DNA of 64,000 bases from positions 3,505,001 through 3,569,000 of the forward strand of contig NZ_CP141595.1 in assembly GCF_035590735.1 (NCBI RefSeq), given 5' to 3'. Numbering within the stretch: the first letter of the stretch is position 1; each line of letters starts with the position of its first letter. The translations under genes and the position numbers were made by a program. The notes beneath the pieces are model-generated. The model was given only the letters and a program-made list of their open reading frames with translations, did not search any database and was not told the origin of the DNA. Positions 7,100 to 16,752 of the stretch are shown here, piece after piece. The stretch is from Rossellomorea aquimaris (lineage in GTDB: Bacteria; Bacillota; Bacilli; Bacillales; Bacillaceae_B).

Positions 7100-8416
7100 T
7101 TAATTTTCTGCCACCTGTTCCTTCAAGGTTTTTTCATACGCTTGTTGGAACTTTTGTACATCTCCTGCTCCCATGAAGATCAGCACAGCGTCTTCATGTT
7201 TGAGTAAAGCAGTCGTATCTTGTTCATCTATAATTTCGCATCCTTCAATCTTGCTTCCAAGATCGTTGATCGAAAGTTTCCCATGATTTTCCCTTGCAGA
7301 ACCGAAGATTTCACATAAGTACACTTTGTCTGCAAGACTTAGGGTTTCTGCAAACTCAGAAAGGAAGGTTTGCGTACGCGTAAATGTGTGAGGCTGGAAG
7401 ACAGCGATAATTTCTTTTTCAGGATATTTCTGTCTCGCAGAGTCCACGGTTGCTTTAATTTCAGTGGGATGATGAGCGTAGTCATCGATCAGGATTTGAT
7501 TGCCCACTTCTTTTTCAGAGAAACGGCGTTTAACCCCTTTGAATGAGCTTAATCTTTCCTGGACGATAGCTGTATCAAGCTCTTCGTAATGACAGATGGC
7601 AATGACGGATAAAGCATTCATGATGTTATGGTCACCGAATGTCGGGATTTTGAATGCCGCATAAAATTCATTACGGACAAACACATCGAATGAAGTGCCG
7701 GTTCTGTCCCTTGTTACGTTTCTCGCCTGGAAGTCATTCTCCTCAGCGAAGCCATAAAATACGACTGGCACTTGAGCCTGGATTTTCTGTAACTGTTCGT
7801 CATCTCCACATGCGATGATTCCCTTTTTCACTTGCATCGCCATCTCCTGGAAGGCAGAGAAAACATCATCCACATTGGCAAAATAATCGGGATGATCGAA
7901 GTCAATATTTGTCATGATGGCATAGTCAGGAAAATAAGACAGGAAGTGACGGCGATATTCGCACGCTTCAAAGACAAAGTATTGAGCATCCACTTCCCCT
8001 TTCCCTGTTCCATCCCCGATCAGGAAGGATGTTGGCTTTGCGCCACTGATGACATGTGCCAACAATCCGGTTGTAGACGTTTTTCCATGTGCACCGGTCA
8101 CCGCTACACTTGTAAATTTCTGCATGAAGTCTCCCAGAAATTTATGATATCTAGTGAGGGGTAGACCTTGTTCTACAGCTGCCTGAATTTCTTCATGTGT
8201 ATCAGGAAATGCATTTCCTGCGATCACATGCATTTCCCCTCCAATGTTTTCTTTTTGGAAAGGGAGAATTTTTATATTTGATTCATCCAGAGCTTTCTGA
8301 GTAAAGAAATATTTATCTACATCAGATCCTTGGACCTCGTAGCCCATATCGTGGAGTATTTGGGCTAATGCACTCATGCCCGACCCCTTAATTCCTACGA
8401 AATGATATATAGTCAT
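7100..8416 (-). CDS. murC: UDP-N-acetylmuramate--L-alanine ligase
   Basis: The 438-residue protein adds the first amino acid of the peptidoglycan stem peptide, using ATP, in the cytoplasm. Seen are the N-terminal UDP-sugar Rossmann motif (FVGIKGSGMSALAQIL, about 6-21), the Mur ligase P-loop GAHGKTSTTG (about 108-117), the DFDHPDYF metal/nucleotide segment, DDYAHHPTEIKAT and the C-terminal GAGDVQ. Length fits B. subtilis MurC (432). The ATG start has TTGGAGG upstream. It lies downstream of sftA and ytxG-type genes as in B. subtilis, but here two extra genes separate it from sftA. Confidence 0.95.
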   Translation of the reverse strand: MTIYHFVGIKGSGMSALAQILHDMGYEVQGSDVDKYFFTQKALDESNIKILPFQKENIGGEMHVIAGNAFPDTHEEIQAAVEQGLPLTRYHKFLGDFMQKFTSVAVTGAHGKTSTTGLLAHVISGAKPTSFLIGDGTGKGEVDAQYFVFEACEYRRHFLSYFPDYAIMTNIDFDHPDYFANVDDVFSAFQEMAMQVKKGIIACGDDEQLQKIQAQVPVVFYGFAEENDFQARNVTRDRTGTSFDVFVRNEFYAAFKIPTFGDHNIMNALSVIAICHYEELDTAIVQERLSSFKGVKRRFSEKEVGNQILIDDYAHHPTEIKATVDSARQKYPEKEIIAVFQPHTFTRTQTFLSEFAETLSLADKVYLCEIFGSARENHGKLSINDLGSKIEGCEIIDEQDTTALLKHEDAVLIFMGAGDVQKFQQAYEKTLKEQVAEN

Positions 8417-8573
8417 AATAGAACCTCCAACAATCGTCTATCTAAAAGCATTATATGAAATGAATATTATTTTGCTATCTGTCTTAAGCTTTTGATATTG
8501 AGTATAGAAAAAAGCGAACTTTCTTCAACTTGAAACATTATATCATTTTTTAAAATCCCTGACCATGCACAAG

Positions 8574-9242
8574 CTACGAAAGACTGGGGATAATGAAGTT
8601 TGGCGCTTCTTCTTTTAAATACGTTCTCCATAATACCCCAGTTTTTTGATTCATTTGACCATAATGATTTTTCAAATCCATTAAAATCCCCTTCGATTTA
8701 ACGGGAAAAACAGGACCTAATATCCACTGATGAGTTACTAACGGGACTTTTCTCACGAAATAGACCCCTCCCTCAACAATTCCCTTTTCTTTACAACTAA
8801 GGTTTGTTTTAACAGAAACTTCATCTTCCTGAATGACATTTTGACAGGTAAAGATCACTTGTTCATTCTGGGTATCGATTTTTCTAATGATGACGGGCTC
8901 CCAAGCTGCAGTCAGCACGATGGCACCAAGCAGTTTGACCGATTCATGCAGTGAATGGGATTGAAGAAATTGAAAGAACAGAGTTTGGCCCTTAATGGTC
9001 TTATAATCAAACAAAAACCATTCCCTAAACAGCTTATCGACTTCCTCATTCATTTGATGCCCATCAGGTAAAAGGAAACGTTTAGAGAAAATCATCTTGG
9101 CCCGTACCTTTTCTCTGATATTCGTTTCCTTCAAAGCGTACCCGGACGCTTTTCTAAGGAGATCTTTTATATGTTCCTCGGCCATTCCCTGCTTTTTTTG
9201 TCTATATTGCTCTAGATTTAAAAGGCTTTCTGGTTCTTGCAT
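8574..9242 (-). CDS. hypothetical protein
   Basis: I do not recognise this 222-residue protein. It has no signal peptide or membrane segment. The N-terminal third is charged and helical; residues about 115-200 alternate beta-like stretches, including a reactive-looking TCQNVIQ and a conserved-looking WILGPVFPVKSKGILMDL. It follows the nicotinate phosphoribosyltransferase by 8 bp on the same strand, so the two are probably co-transcribed. Nothing in the sequence shows a role in NAD metabolism. A GGTGAGAGG ribosome binding site precedes the ATG. Confidence 0.6.
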   Translation of the reverse strand: MQEPESLLNLEQYRQKKQGMAEEHIKDLLRKASGYALKETNIREKVRAKMIFSKRFLLPDGHQMNEEVDKLFREWFLFDYKTIKGQTLFFQFLQSHSLHESVKLLGAIVLTAAWEPVIIRKIDTQNEQVIFTCQNVIQEDEVSVKTNLSCKEKGIVEGGVYFVRKVPLVTHQWILGPVFPVKSKGILMDLKNHYGQMNQKTGVLWRTYLKEEAPNFIIPSLS

Positions 9243-9250
9243 CCTCTCAC

Positions 9251-10354
9251 CTATTCGAATTCTACTTTTTCCAGTCGGGGGTTGGGACGGAGTTTTCTCC
9301 CTGCCTTGGCTTCATGGGATCCGTCAATTACGACGTTATCTCCTGTAAAACCGACATGAATTTTCAGAAGACTGCTTCCCACTCCATACATATCGACCGG
9401 AACTTGATTTTCCTCAAACTGACGAATACGATCTTCGTTAAATCCTCCTGACACCACAATCTTGACGTGGCTGAACCCCTCTTCATCCAAGGCACTTCTT
9501 AATGCATTAATCAGTTGCATGTTAACTCCCCGCGGATCAAATGTTCCAAGCACATGTTGATTACGGAGGAAATATTTATCGATCATCATTCTTGATGTAT
9601 CTACCCTTACCCCTTTTAATTCAGGGCCAAACTCCCGTGCTACCTTTAATGAGTCTGTAATGGCATCATTATTGTAGTCTACCAGGGCAATGAGCTCGTC
9701 TTCAGGAAATGTTTCCTGGTAAGCTTTAGTAGCTTCTACGATATCCCCATTGAATAATTGGATCAGGGCGTGGGGCATGGTTCCCATCCCTTTCTTTCCC
9801 CACCATTCGTTCATGGCATGGGTGGCCTGAGCTGTGGATCCCCCGATAAAGGCTGCATATCCATCCCCGGCCTGCTGGGTAAAGTGATCATCCCGGTCAC
9901 CCATGAAGATGACAGGTTTTTGTTTACCTGAAATAGAAGCAGCTTTCATTACATTATAGACACTCGTCGCCACTGATGTTCTTCTTGCCAGGATGCCATC
10001 TATGATTCCTTCTAAATAGCCAAAATCCTGGTAACGACCCTTGATGGTCAGAACCGTTTCAAATGGTGAGATTTGATCTCCATCCTTTAAGGAATGGATT
10101 TCAAGATTTTCCGGATTATCAGCGAAACTATGCAGAAGTGCAATCACTTCATCCGTCCCACAAATAACGGCATGATTCTTTTGGAAGAATTGCATGGTGA
10201 CAACGGCATCCGGTTTATACTTTTTGGCAATTTCCTTCGTTTTCAAAAAATAAACCGCTGAAAACCAGCCATCCTTGATTCTTTCGTCAAACTTAAATGT
10301 ATGATTTGTCAATCTGTTGAGTTTTCCTTGAAGTTTCAATTCTATTTCTTTCAT
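9251..10354 (-). CDS. nicotinate phosphoribosyltransferase
   Basis: The 367-residue enzyme belongs to the short NAPRTase branch. It joins nicotinate to PRPP, giving NaMN for NAD salvage. Marks are FQKNHAVICG, the RRTSVATSVYNV helix, GDRDDHF, the active-site YAAFIGGSTAQATHAMN, VDTSRM and the phosphate-binding VSGGFNEDRI followed by YGVGSSLL. Start: ATG at 10354 with AAGGAG ten bases before it; a GTG one codon earlier is also open. It sits between sftA and murC, probably in an operon with the following 222-residue protein. Confidence 0.88.
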   Translation of the reverse strand: MKEIELKLQGKLNRLTNHTFKFDERIKDGWFSAVYFLKTKEIAKKYKPDAVVTMQFFQKNHAVICGTDEVIALLHSFADNPENLEIHSLKDGDQISPFETVLTIKGRYQDFGYLEGIIDGILARRTSVATSVYNVMKAASISGKQKPVIFMGDRDDHFTQQAGDGYAAFIGGSTAQATHAMNEWWGKKGMGTMPHALIQLFNGDIVEATKAYQETFPEDELIALVDYNNDAITDSLKVAREFGPELKGVRVDTSRMMIDKYFLRNQHVLGTFDPRGVNMQLINALRSALDEEGFSHVKIVVSGGFNEDRIRQFEENQVPVDMYGVGSSLLKIHVGFTGDNVVIDGSHEAKAGRKLRPNPRLEKVEFE

Positions 10355-10385
10355 CACTAAAGCTCCTTATGGCTTTTCCTACACA

Positions 10386-10439
10386 AAAATAGGTATTCTG
10401 TTTACTGAATCCTAAAAGGACACATATAAACAGAATACC
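10386..10439 (-). terminator. sftA terminator
   Basis: A 13-bp perfect stem GGTATTCTGTTTA/TAAACAGAATACC is followed by TATTTTTG on the - strand. Confidence 0.75.
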
Positions 10440-10462
10440 ATGTATTAATTGATTCTACTAGT

Positions 10463-13330
10463 CTATGCCAGAGTCTCCAATTCACTTTCGGAAATCAGGA
10501 CATCCCTTGGTTTACTGCCTCTGGACTCTGAAATAATTCCATTACTCTCCATCATTTCCATCAATCTTGCCGCACGGTTATAACCGATTCTGAATCTGCG
10601 CTGCAAGCCCGATGCAGAAGCCCCCCCCTGATCGACGACAAACTCACAGGCTTCTAAAAATAATTCATCTTCTTCCTCGGTAACCTGTGCTTTCTTGATC
10701 AATTCATCCTGTTGGAAGAGATAATCCGGCTCTCTTTGCCCTCTTACATGGTTGATGATGTCATCGATTTCGTCATCTGACACGAAGGTTCCCTGTAAAC
10801 GGACCGGTTTTGATGAACCATTTTCCAAAAAGAGCATATCTCCCTTACCAAGAAGCCTTTCAGCACCGCTTCCATCAATGATCGTTCTTGAATCGACGCT
10901 TGATGATACGGAAAATGCCACTCGTGTCGGTACATTGGCTTTGATCAAGCCTGTAATGACATCGACTGAAGGCCGTTGAGTCGCAATGATCAAATGAATC
11001 CCACATGCACGGGCTTTCTGTGCAATTCGACATATCGCTTCTTCAACATCTGCAGGCGACATCATCATCAAGTCGGCTAACTCATCAATGACTATGACTA
11101 AATACGGCAGCATATCGCTGTATTGTTTATTCCGTTTGGCCAGTTCGTTGAAGCGTTTAATATCCCTTACACCTGTATGAGCGAATAATTCGTACCTTCT
11201 TTCCATTTCCTCAACTGCCCACTTAAGAGCTGCAGTAGCTGCCTTCACATCTGTTATGACCGGACTGACGAGATGTGGAATCCGGTTATAGGGAGCAAGC
11301 TCTACCATCTTCGGATCAATGAGGAGCATCTTCAATTCATCCGGTGATGCTTTGTACAAGAGACTCACAAGTATCGAGTTGATACACACACTTTTACCCG
11401 ATCCGGTAGCCCCGGCAATGAGTCCATGTGGCATTTTACTTAAATCAGTCACGATCGGCTGACCCGAAATATCGAGACCAAGAGCTGCGGTTAAAGGGGA
11501 AGATGGCTCTTGAAACTCAGGACTTGCGATCACTTCACTAATGCAGACTGGACGGCTCTCCCTGTTAGGCACTTCAATACCAATCGTGTGCTTACCGGGA
11601 ATAGGGGCTTCCATTCGAATATCCCTTGCAGCCAGGCTCAGCTTAATATCATCTGATAGATTGGTAATCTTATTAACTTTCACGCCAGGTTCCGGCTGAA
11701 CCTCGAACCTCGTGACTGATGGACCTTGTGTGACATTCACTACCTTGGCCCTTACGTTAAAGTTATGAAGGGTTTCGTCCAGTAATATTCTTTGTGAATC
11801 GAGCCACTCTTCGCTCATTTCCTTTGATACAGGAGGCATTAGATAATCCATTTCAGGAAAGACATAGTCTCTTGTCCTTTTAGAAGATGAGCTTAATTCG
11901 CTGTAACTCTTTACCGCATCTTCTCCTTGAACAGAACTTTGTTGGGATGTTTTCTGTTCAGGATGATGAATGGATGTCACTTGTTCCACTTTTTCTTGCT
12001 TTACTTCCCTTACAGGTTGTTCCCTCTTCTCCGGTTCTGCTTCAGTCTGAGTTAATGTTTCGCCCTCACTTTCCTTGCGGATGGGAGTCGATTCATTAAG
12101 AGCCGATCGTTTTCGCGTATCTAACTGTCGCTTATCCTGTTTCAGCATCAATACGTTAAAAGGAAGGTGAGACCTCTTACGTCTCGGCGGTTCTTCCTCC
12201 CTCGGCGCTTGTTGGGGGCGTGCAGATTCTGATTTTCCCTCTACTCGTTTCTCCTCACTCGTGGACTCACTTTGTACAACAGGTTCTTGAACCGGTTCCT
12301 CTTGAACTGGTGTCTCTTGAACTGGTATCTCTTGAATCGGTGCCTCTTGAACTGGTGTCTCTTGAACAGGATGATCTGGTTCCTGGACTTGTTCTTCATT
12401 TTCCCGCGCAGAATGGACGGGTTGTTGTGGTGGCTCCTCTTGCACAGAGTCATTAATCTCTTTCTCTTCATGTGATGAATACTCTGGCACTTGGGGTGGT
12501 TGGTCCGTTTCAGATATAAGTGAAACACGTTCATTCGGCTTCTGGGAAACTTCTTCAGTGAGCTCCACTTTTTGATCTGGATTTTCAACCGGTATTGTTT
12601 CATTGATATCTTCAGCCTCAACCATTAAAGTATCTTCAATCAGCGATTCTTCACGTTTTTCTTCCGGGAAATTCATCATCATCTTAACAGGTTCATCGTT
12701 AATAGTTTTTTCGGATTCAGTTGTTTGAACTTCGACAATGGATGCCGATTCATTTTCCACGGGAATTGAATTCTCTACTACAGATAGAGCCTCATGATCA
12801 ATCACAGCCGCTTTGTTCTCTTCTTCATTATGTAAAAATTTCTTAAGCTCGAACTCTACCTGGTCTTCTTTTTTTACCGGTCGTCCTCTAAAACCATAGA
12901 TGGGTGAAGGGATTTCAGTAGGGGTGAACGGCCTGCTGTTTCCCTTTTCCACTTTAGGAGATTTCTTAGGTTGGACTTTAGCCGATGGTTTTTCTTCTTT
13001 CCACTTTCTATTTTTAGAAGCGTGTTCCTGACTCTTTTCCTTTTGTTCCTTAGGTGGTTCTTCCTTCTCCTGACTTCTTCGATTTCTATTCGTTCGTGGA
13101 CGCTCTATATTTTCTCCATCGGATATGAGGGGGAAGCGAAAAGTCCCTTTAGGATATTGATACGTCATCCTTGCTTCTACATCACGTGAATGATTTGACC
13201 CTACTATATTTTTACGTTCAGTCTTTTTACGTTCAACATGCTGAACTTCATCATTGGTTTCGTCATAAAACTCTTCAAATTGATCATCATTATCTGATAA
13301 TTTACCAAACATTTTTTTAATCCAGCTCAC
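10463..13330 (-). CDS. sftA: DNA translocase SftA (soluble FtsK/SpoIIIE family)
   Basis: The 955-residue protein clears chromosomal DNA from the division septum. Unlike SpoIIIE it has no membrane segments: the first 490 residues are a charged, Glu/Pro/Gln-rich linker that includes a PVQE-type repeat. The motor starts near residue 515, with Walker A GATGSGKSVCIN near 640, Walker B VIVIDELADLMM and the FtsK gamma winged helix (GGASASGLQRRFRIGYNRAARLMEMME) at the end. I choose GTG at 13330 (MSWIKKMF) because B. subtilis SftA starts MSW; an ATG seven codons upstream is open but has a poorer ribosome site. It is in a conserved neighbourhood with murC and ytpR-Q-P. Confidence 0.93.
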   Translation of the reverse strand: MSWIKKMFGKLSDNDDQFEEFYDETNDEVQHVERKKTERKNIVGSNHSRDVEARMTYQYPKGTFRFPLISDGENIERPRTNRNRRSQEKEEPPKEQKEKSQEHASKNRKWKEEKPSAKVQPKKSPKVEKGNSRPFTPTEIPSPIYGFRGRPVKKEDQVEFELKKFLHNEEENKAAVIDHEALSVVENSIPVENESASIVEVQTTESEKTINDEPVKMMMNFPEEKREESLIEDTLMVEAEDINETIPVENPDQKVELTEEVSQKPNERVSLISETDQPPQVPEYSSHEEKEINDSVQEEPPQQPVHSARENEEQVQEPDHPVQETPVQEAPIQEIPVQETPVQEEPVQEPVVQSESTSEEKRVEGKSESARPQQAPREEEPPRRKRSHLPFNVLMLKQDKRQLDTRKRSALNESTPIRKESEGETLTQTEAEPEKREQPVREVKQEKVEQVTSIHHPEQKTSQQSSVQGEDAVKSYSELSSSSKRTRDYVFPEMDYLMPPVSKEMSEEWLDSQRILLDETLHNFNVRAKVVNVTQGPSVTRFEVQPEPGVKVNKITNLSDDIKLSLAARDIRMEAPIPGKHTIGIEVPNRESRPVCISEVIASPEFQEPSSPLTAALGLDISGQPIVTDLSKMPHGLIAGATGSGKSVCINSILVSLLYKASPDELKMLLIDPKMVELAPYNRIPHLVSPVITDVKAATAALKWAVEEMERRYELFAHTGVRDIKRFNELAKRNKQYSDMLPYLVIVIDELADLMMMSPADVEEAICRIAQKARACGIHLIIATQRPSVDVITGLIKANVPTRVAFSVSSSVDSRTIIDGSGAERLLGKGDMLFLENGSSKPVRLQGTFVSDDEIDDIINHVRGQREPDYLFQQDELIKKAQVTEEEDELFLEACEFVVDQGGASASGLQRRFRIGYNRAARLMEMMESNGIISESRGSKPRDVLISESELETLA

Positions 13331-13464
13331 AAACATCACTCTTTCTTTCATACTTATTTATATTTTATCAGTTAAAGAGAAAAATTCGAGTCATTTCGAT
13401 AGAATAAGAGAATTGTTAAAGGATTGTGTCGAAACAAACATAGGTGTAAAGAGAATGTAATACG

Positions 13465-13583
13465 AAAGCGGAGGCGGCTTGGTCAGAGGCGACAAGCAAA
13501 AGACGAGCATACCGGAAAGGCGCTTTTTGCCTTTTTGGTATGCTTGGCTTATGACCTCGAGCCTCTAGCCGCCGGAGCTAGAC
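13465..13583 (+). repeat. structured 120-bp repeat (family C), copy 1
   Basis: The element runs AAAGCGGAGGCGGCTT to GCCGCCGGAGCTAG. Helices: AGGCGGCT/AGCCGCC outer, AGAGGC/GCCTCT middle, GCATACC/GGTATGC inner, capped by an AAAGGC/GCCTTT hairpin with a T-run. The fixed boxes GACAAGC and CTTATGACCTCGAG are shared with all copies. It lies 5' of sftA. Confidence 0.7.
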
Positions 13584-13589
13584 AATACC

Positions 13590-13628
13590 AAAAGCGGAGG
13601 CGGGCTCGACCAGCCCCGACAAGCACAT
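13590..13628 (+). repeat. family C, 5' fragment
   Basis: Only the first 39 bp of the unit remain (AAAAGCGGAGGCGGGCTC to GACAAGC). It is broken off beside the ytpR terminator tail. Confidence 0.6.
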
Positions 13629-13635
13629 AATAAAA

Positions 13636-13666
13636 ATACCTGAGCCCATACTCCGGACCCAGGTAT
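13636..13666 (-). terminator. ytpR operon terminator
   Basis: ATACCTG/CAGGTAT with an inner GTCC/GGGC-type imperfect stem, then ATTTTTATTA on the - strand. Confidence 0.65.
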
Positions 13667-13672
13667 ACATTT

Positions 13673-14278
13673 TTAAGCTGTAAATGGTTGACCTATTTGG
13701 TAAGTATCTTCAAGAACGAGGATCCCTTTTTCTTGAGGTGCATCTGGAAGTGCCAGTTCTTTGGCAGAACAAATCATTCCTGATGATGCCACTCCGCGAA
13801 GCTCTGCATCCTTGATGACCATTCCGCTGGGCATGACGGCGCCAACTTTCGCAACAACGACTTTTTGTCCTTTGTCAACGTTAGGAGCACCACACACAAT
13901 TTGCAGGGTTTCATCCCCAACATCCACTGTACAAATGTTCAATTTATCTGCATTTGGATGCTTTTCTTTTTCAGACACATACCCTACCACGAATTTTGGT
14001 GAAAAGTCTGCTTCCAATACTTCCTCGAAACCGTTCTTCTTGATGGCTTCATTGATCAATTGGAGCTTCTCTTCATTCATTTCGACAGGTCCCACTTCAC
14101 TTAAATCCATATACTTTGATGCATGGAATAGGTTATATCCAAGTGTTTTCCCTGTTTTCTCATCAAACAAACGTGCAGCATCTTCTTTTCTTTCGTGTAA
14201 AACTTCTCCCTCAAACCCCGGTTCCATTGTAACGATCAGGGTATCACCAATACCTTCTAAGTTATAAAATACGTTCAT
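13673..14278 (-). CDS. ytpR: YtpR, tRNA-binding-domain protein
   Basis: The 201-residue protein ends with an EMAP/Trbp-type OB fold (about 92-200): VGYVSEKEKHPNADKLNICTVDVG, IVCGAPNV, KVGAVMPSGMVI, ELRGVASSGMICS. The same domain is fused to PheT and MetS and binds tRNA. The N-terminal 90 residues are the YtpR-specific part. Its ATG shares one base with the ytpQ stop (TAATG), so the two are probably translationally coupled. The cellular target is not established. Confidence 0.9.
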   Translation of the reverse strand: MNVFYNLEGIGDTLIVTMEPGFEGEVLHERKEDAARLFDEKTGKTLGYNLFHASKYMDLSEVGPVEMNEEKLQLINEAIKKNGFEEVLEADFSPKFVVGYVSEKEKHPNADKLNICTVDVGDETLQIVCGAPNVDKGQKVVVAKVGAVMPSGMVIKDAELRGVASSGMICSAKELALPDAPQEKGILVLEDTYQIGQPFTA

Positions 14279-15087
14279 TATTCCTTCTCCCTTTCCTTTT
14301 TACGATTTTTTGCCAGAATGAAGATCGGCTCCAGTTCCCCTTCTTCGTACACAAAGGATAGTGCCGTAATCGGAACATTTCCTGTCGTAAAGAAGCTCAT
14401 CGTCAGTTGGGCAAGAACATCATAGCCCGTTTCATTGCGAATATCCCCGATGACCAAAACATCCTGATGAGGTACGGATACAGTCATTTCACCTTGAACA
14501 TCCTTGCTTACCTGCTTTAAGAAAGCATCATTCAAAATACGACTTGCATCATATCCATCATTATTATTTAGAAAATAGAAGATGTTTCCTGCAACTTCAT
14601 CTTTCTTCATTTCAGTTGGTAAGCTTCTGACATTGAATAAGGCGGTCTCCTTCATTTGCTCGTGGGACCATCCTTCAGCCTTTAGCATATTTTCATCTAA
14701 TAGGCGGTAGGTTTTCCCCAGATCAACAGCATAATAAATACGTGTTTCAGCTGTATGATCATCTGTAACGAGGGCAACCCCTTCATTGGATTCTGTAGCA
14801 AAAGAAGTGGAACGGATCACTGGAAACACTTTTTTCTCTTTATTCCCAAGGTCTGCTCCAGTACCCATTACGTTTAAAGCTTCTTCCACGTAATACACCA
14901 CTTCATCGATAATGGATTTATTGTTTTCTTTCCACTTGGATACAATCGGTGGCAGGGCGACGTTGATGCCTTTTTTCGTATCAGTGTTCTCAATTCTAAG
15001 TGAATCCTTATCTCGATCATATGTAAACGTACGATTCGGTTTCTCTAATCGTTCATGGAGTATACCTTTTAGCTTTTTTATGTCCAA
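14278..15087 (-). CDS. ytpQ: YtpQ, DUF1444 protein
   Basis: A 269-residue cytoplasmic protein of DUF1444. I use the TTG at 15087 (MDIKKLKGILHERLEK): AAAGGAGG lies just upstream, and this gives 269 residues, the length I recall for B. subtilis YtpQ. The open frame extends 20 codons further without support. Recognisable family stretches are VFPVIRSTSFA and a central YAVDLGKTYRLLDE. It lies between ytpP and ytpR. The function is unknown. Confidence 0.87.
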   Translation of the reverse strand: MDIKKLKGILHERLEKPNRTFTYDRDKDSLRIENTDTKKGINVALPPIVSKWKENNKSIIDEVVYYVEEALNVMGTGADLGNKEKKVFPVIRSTSFATESNEGVALVTDDHTAETRIYYAVDLGKTYRLLDENMLKAEGWSHEQMKETALFNVRSLPTEMKKDEVAGNIFYFLNNNDGYDASRILNDAFLKQVSKDVQGEMTVSVPHQDVLVIGDIRNETGYDVLAQLTMSFFTTGNVPITALSFVYEEGELEPIFILAKNRKKEREKE

Positions 15088-15214
15088 ATCTGATCCTCCT
15101 TTGGTGGTACTATTATAATAGAAAGTATCGATCCATCGCTGATGCATTCACTTATAACATTTTACATCAAAATGCTTAGAATACAAAAGGAACCTGTTTC
15201 ATTTCAGGCAAAAA

Positions 15215-15247
15215 GAAAGGGGATCCCCAAATAAGGTGATCCCTTTT
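15215..15247 (-). terminator. ytpP terminator
   Basis: AAAGGGATCA(CC)/(GG)GGATCCCCTTT then CTTTTT on the - strand. Confidence 0.7.
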
Positions 15248-15254
15248 CATCCTA

Positions 15255-15572
15255 TTATGAAGATAATGTGTTCATGAAGTTCTCGATTTGTTCTTTTGTT
15301 TTACGGTCCTTATTAACAAATCGGCCAAGTTCACGGCCGTCTCCGTATGCAAGAAAGCTTGGGATTCCGAAGATATCCAATTCAATGCACAGATCAATGA
15401 ATTGATCTCGATCTACGTATAGGAACGTGTACTCTGGGTATTGGCTCTCGATTTCCGGGAGGATCGGCTCGATGATCCTGCAATCCGGACACCAGTCCGC
15501 TGAAAACATAAATACATGCTTGCCGCTTTCTTTTAACTGGTGAAACTCTTCCACTGATTCAAGTTTGCGCAT
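15255..15572 (-). CDS. ytpP: YtpP, thioredoxin-like protein
   Basis: A 105-residue thioredoxin fold with active site WCPDC (about 27-31) and cis-Pro IFGIPSF. It is probably a cytoplasmic disulfide reductase; CPDC is unlike the CGPC of TrxA. The start at 15572 (MRKLESVEEF) has AGGGGGC nine bases upstream, and that ribosome site lies inside the last codons of the upstream permease gene, whose stop is two bases before this ATG. The two genes therefore look like an operon. Confidence 0.88.
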   Translation of the reverse strand: MRKLESVEEFHQLKESGKHVFMFSADWCPDCRIIEPILPEIESQYPEYTFLYVDRDQFIDLCIELDIFGIPSFLAYGDGRELGRFVNKDRKTKEQIENFMNTLSS

Positions 15573-15573
15573 T

Positions 15574-16605
15574 TTATTTGCCCCCTGTTTCAATCGTCAT
15601 TTGATTAGGTTTGATCCAACCTAGTTTACGCATATATTCAGATATTAACAGGCTAATGAATGCAGGTCCAACAAAATGCAACAGAAGGATTCTCAATGTT
15701 ACATCCCAACTGAATCCCATCGTTTTAAATGTCATGATTTGACCGACAAATCCGCTGGTTCCCATTCCAGCTCCGGCAGCATTGTTTTCCATCAACCATA
15801 TCGTGGTTCCGATGGGTGCCAATATCATGCCCGCAACGGTGGGAGGAATGAGAATGCGGGGATTTCGGACGATATTAGGCACTTGAAGCATGGAAGTACC
15901 TATTCCCTGAGCCAATAATCCACCTACTTTATTCTCCCTGTAACTGATGACTGCAAATCCTACCATTTGAGCAGCACATCCAATCGTTGCGGCTCCCGCA
16001 GCGACTCCATTCAATTCAAGCATAAGGGCAATGGCCGCACTCGAAATCGGTGCTGTCAAAGCAAGTCCCATGAGGGCAGCAACCAGTATCCCCATGATAA
16101 TCGGGCGTTGCTCAGTCGCCCAGCTGATCCAGCTGCCAAACATGCTCATAAAGTCGGCAATTCCCGGCCCTATAAAGTAAGCTATCGTAAACCCTGAAAA
16201 GATTGTTACGAATGGAGTGACAATGATATCCACTTTCGTTGATTTGCTGACAAGCTTACCGATTTCCGTGGATATGACAGCTGCTACATAAGCTCCCGCC
16301 GGTCCACCTAAGCTTGCGCCTGCTGCTCCCGTAACAACCGCAGCAAACAGGACAAGTGGAGGCGCCCCAAGACCAAAGGCAATGGCTGCCCCGATCGCAG
16401 GACCCATCAAGCTGATTGCCAGCCCCCCCATCTCAATGAAAAATTCACTTAACCCAGGAGAAATTGGAAGCTGTTCCCCGATCGTCTTAATGATTAATCC
16501 GATGATCAACGAACTGAACAATCCTAAAGCCATATAACTTAACGCATCTATGAAATAAACCTTTGCAGATAATGTAATGCCTTTACTCTTTAAGAATTCT
16601 CTCAC
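15574..16605 (-). CDS. PTS_EIIC_2-family membrane permease
   Basis: A 343-residue polytopic protein with about nine hydrophobic segments and the Gly/Ala-rich signature of PTS_EIIC_2 (GGPAGAYVAAVISTEIGKLVS, GIGTSMLQVPNIVRNPRILIPP). Proteins of this family are named after sugar-PTS IIC subunits, but no IIA or IIB partner is nearby, so sugar phosphorylation is doubtful and the substrate is unknown. I choose GTG at 16605 because AGAGGAG lies ten bases before it; the 40 extra upstream codons are Lys-rich and unsupported. It is followed immediately by ytpP. Confidence 0.78.
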   Translation of the reverse strand: MREFLKSKGITLSAKVYFIDALSYMALGLFSSLIIGLIIKTIGEQLPISPGLSEFFIEMGGLAISLMGPAIGAAIAFGLGAPPLVLFAAVVTGAAGASLGGPAGAYVAAVISTEIGKLVSKSTKVDIIVTPFVTIFSGFTIAYFIGPGIADFMSMFGSWISWATEQRPIIMGILVAALMGLALTAPISSAAIALMLELNGVAAGAATIGCAAQMVGFAVISYRENKVGGLLAQGIGTSMLQVPNIVRNPRILIPPTVAGMILAPIGTTIWLMENNAAGAGMGTSGFVGQIMTFKTMGFSWDVTLRILLLHFVGPAFISLLISEYMRKLGWIKPNQMTIETGGK

Positions 16606-16752
16606 TTGATTTCTCTCCTCTGTGTTAACCTTCTTCCTTTTACTAGTGTAAAGACACTTGTTTATTTTGTCTATATATTTTACCTTTACCCGGCAATCAA
16701 TTTCTTCTATTCTCCTTTTAATCAAACGTACTTATTCACGTATAATAAAATT

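Noticed and set aside
12220..12621. Extra frames over the SftA linker
   Set aside because: They arise from the repetitive PVQE coding DNA read in other frames.
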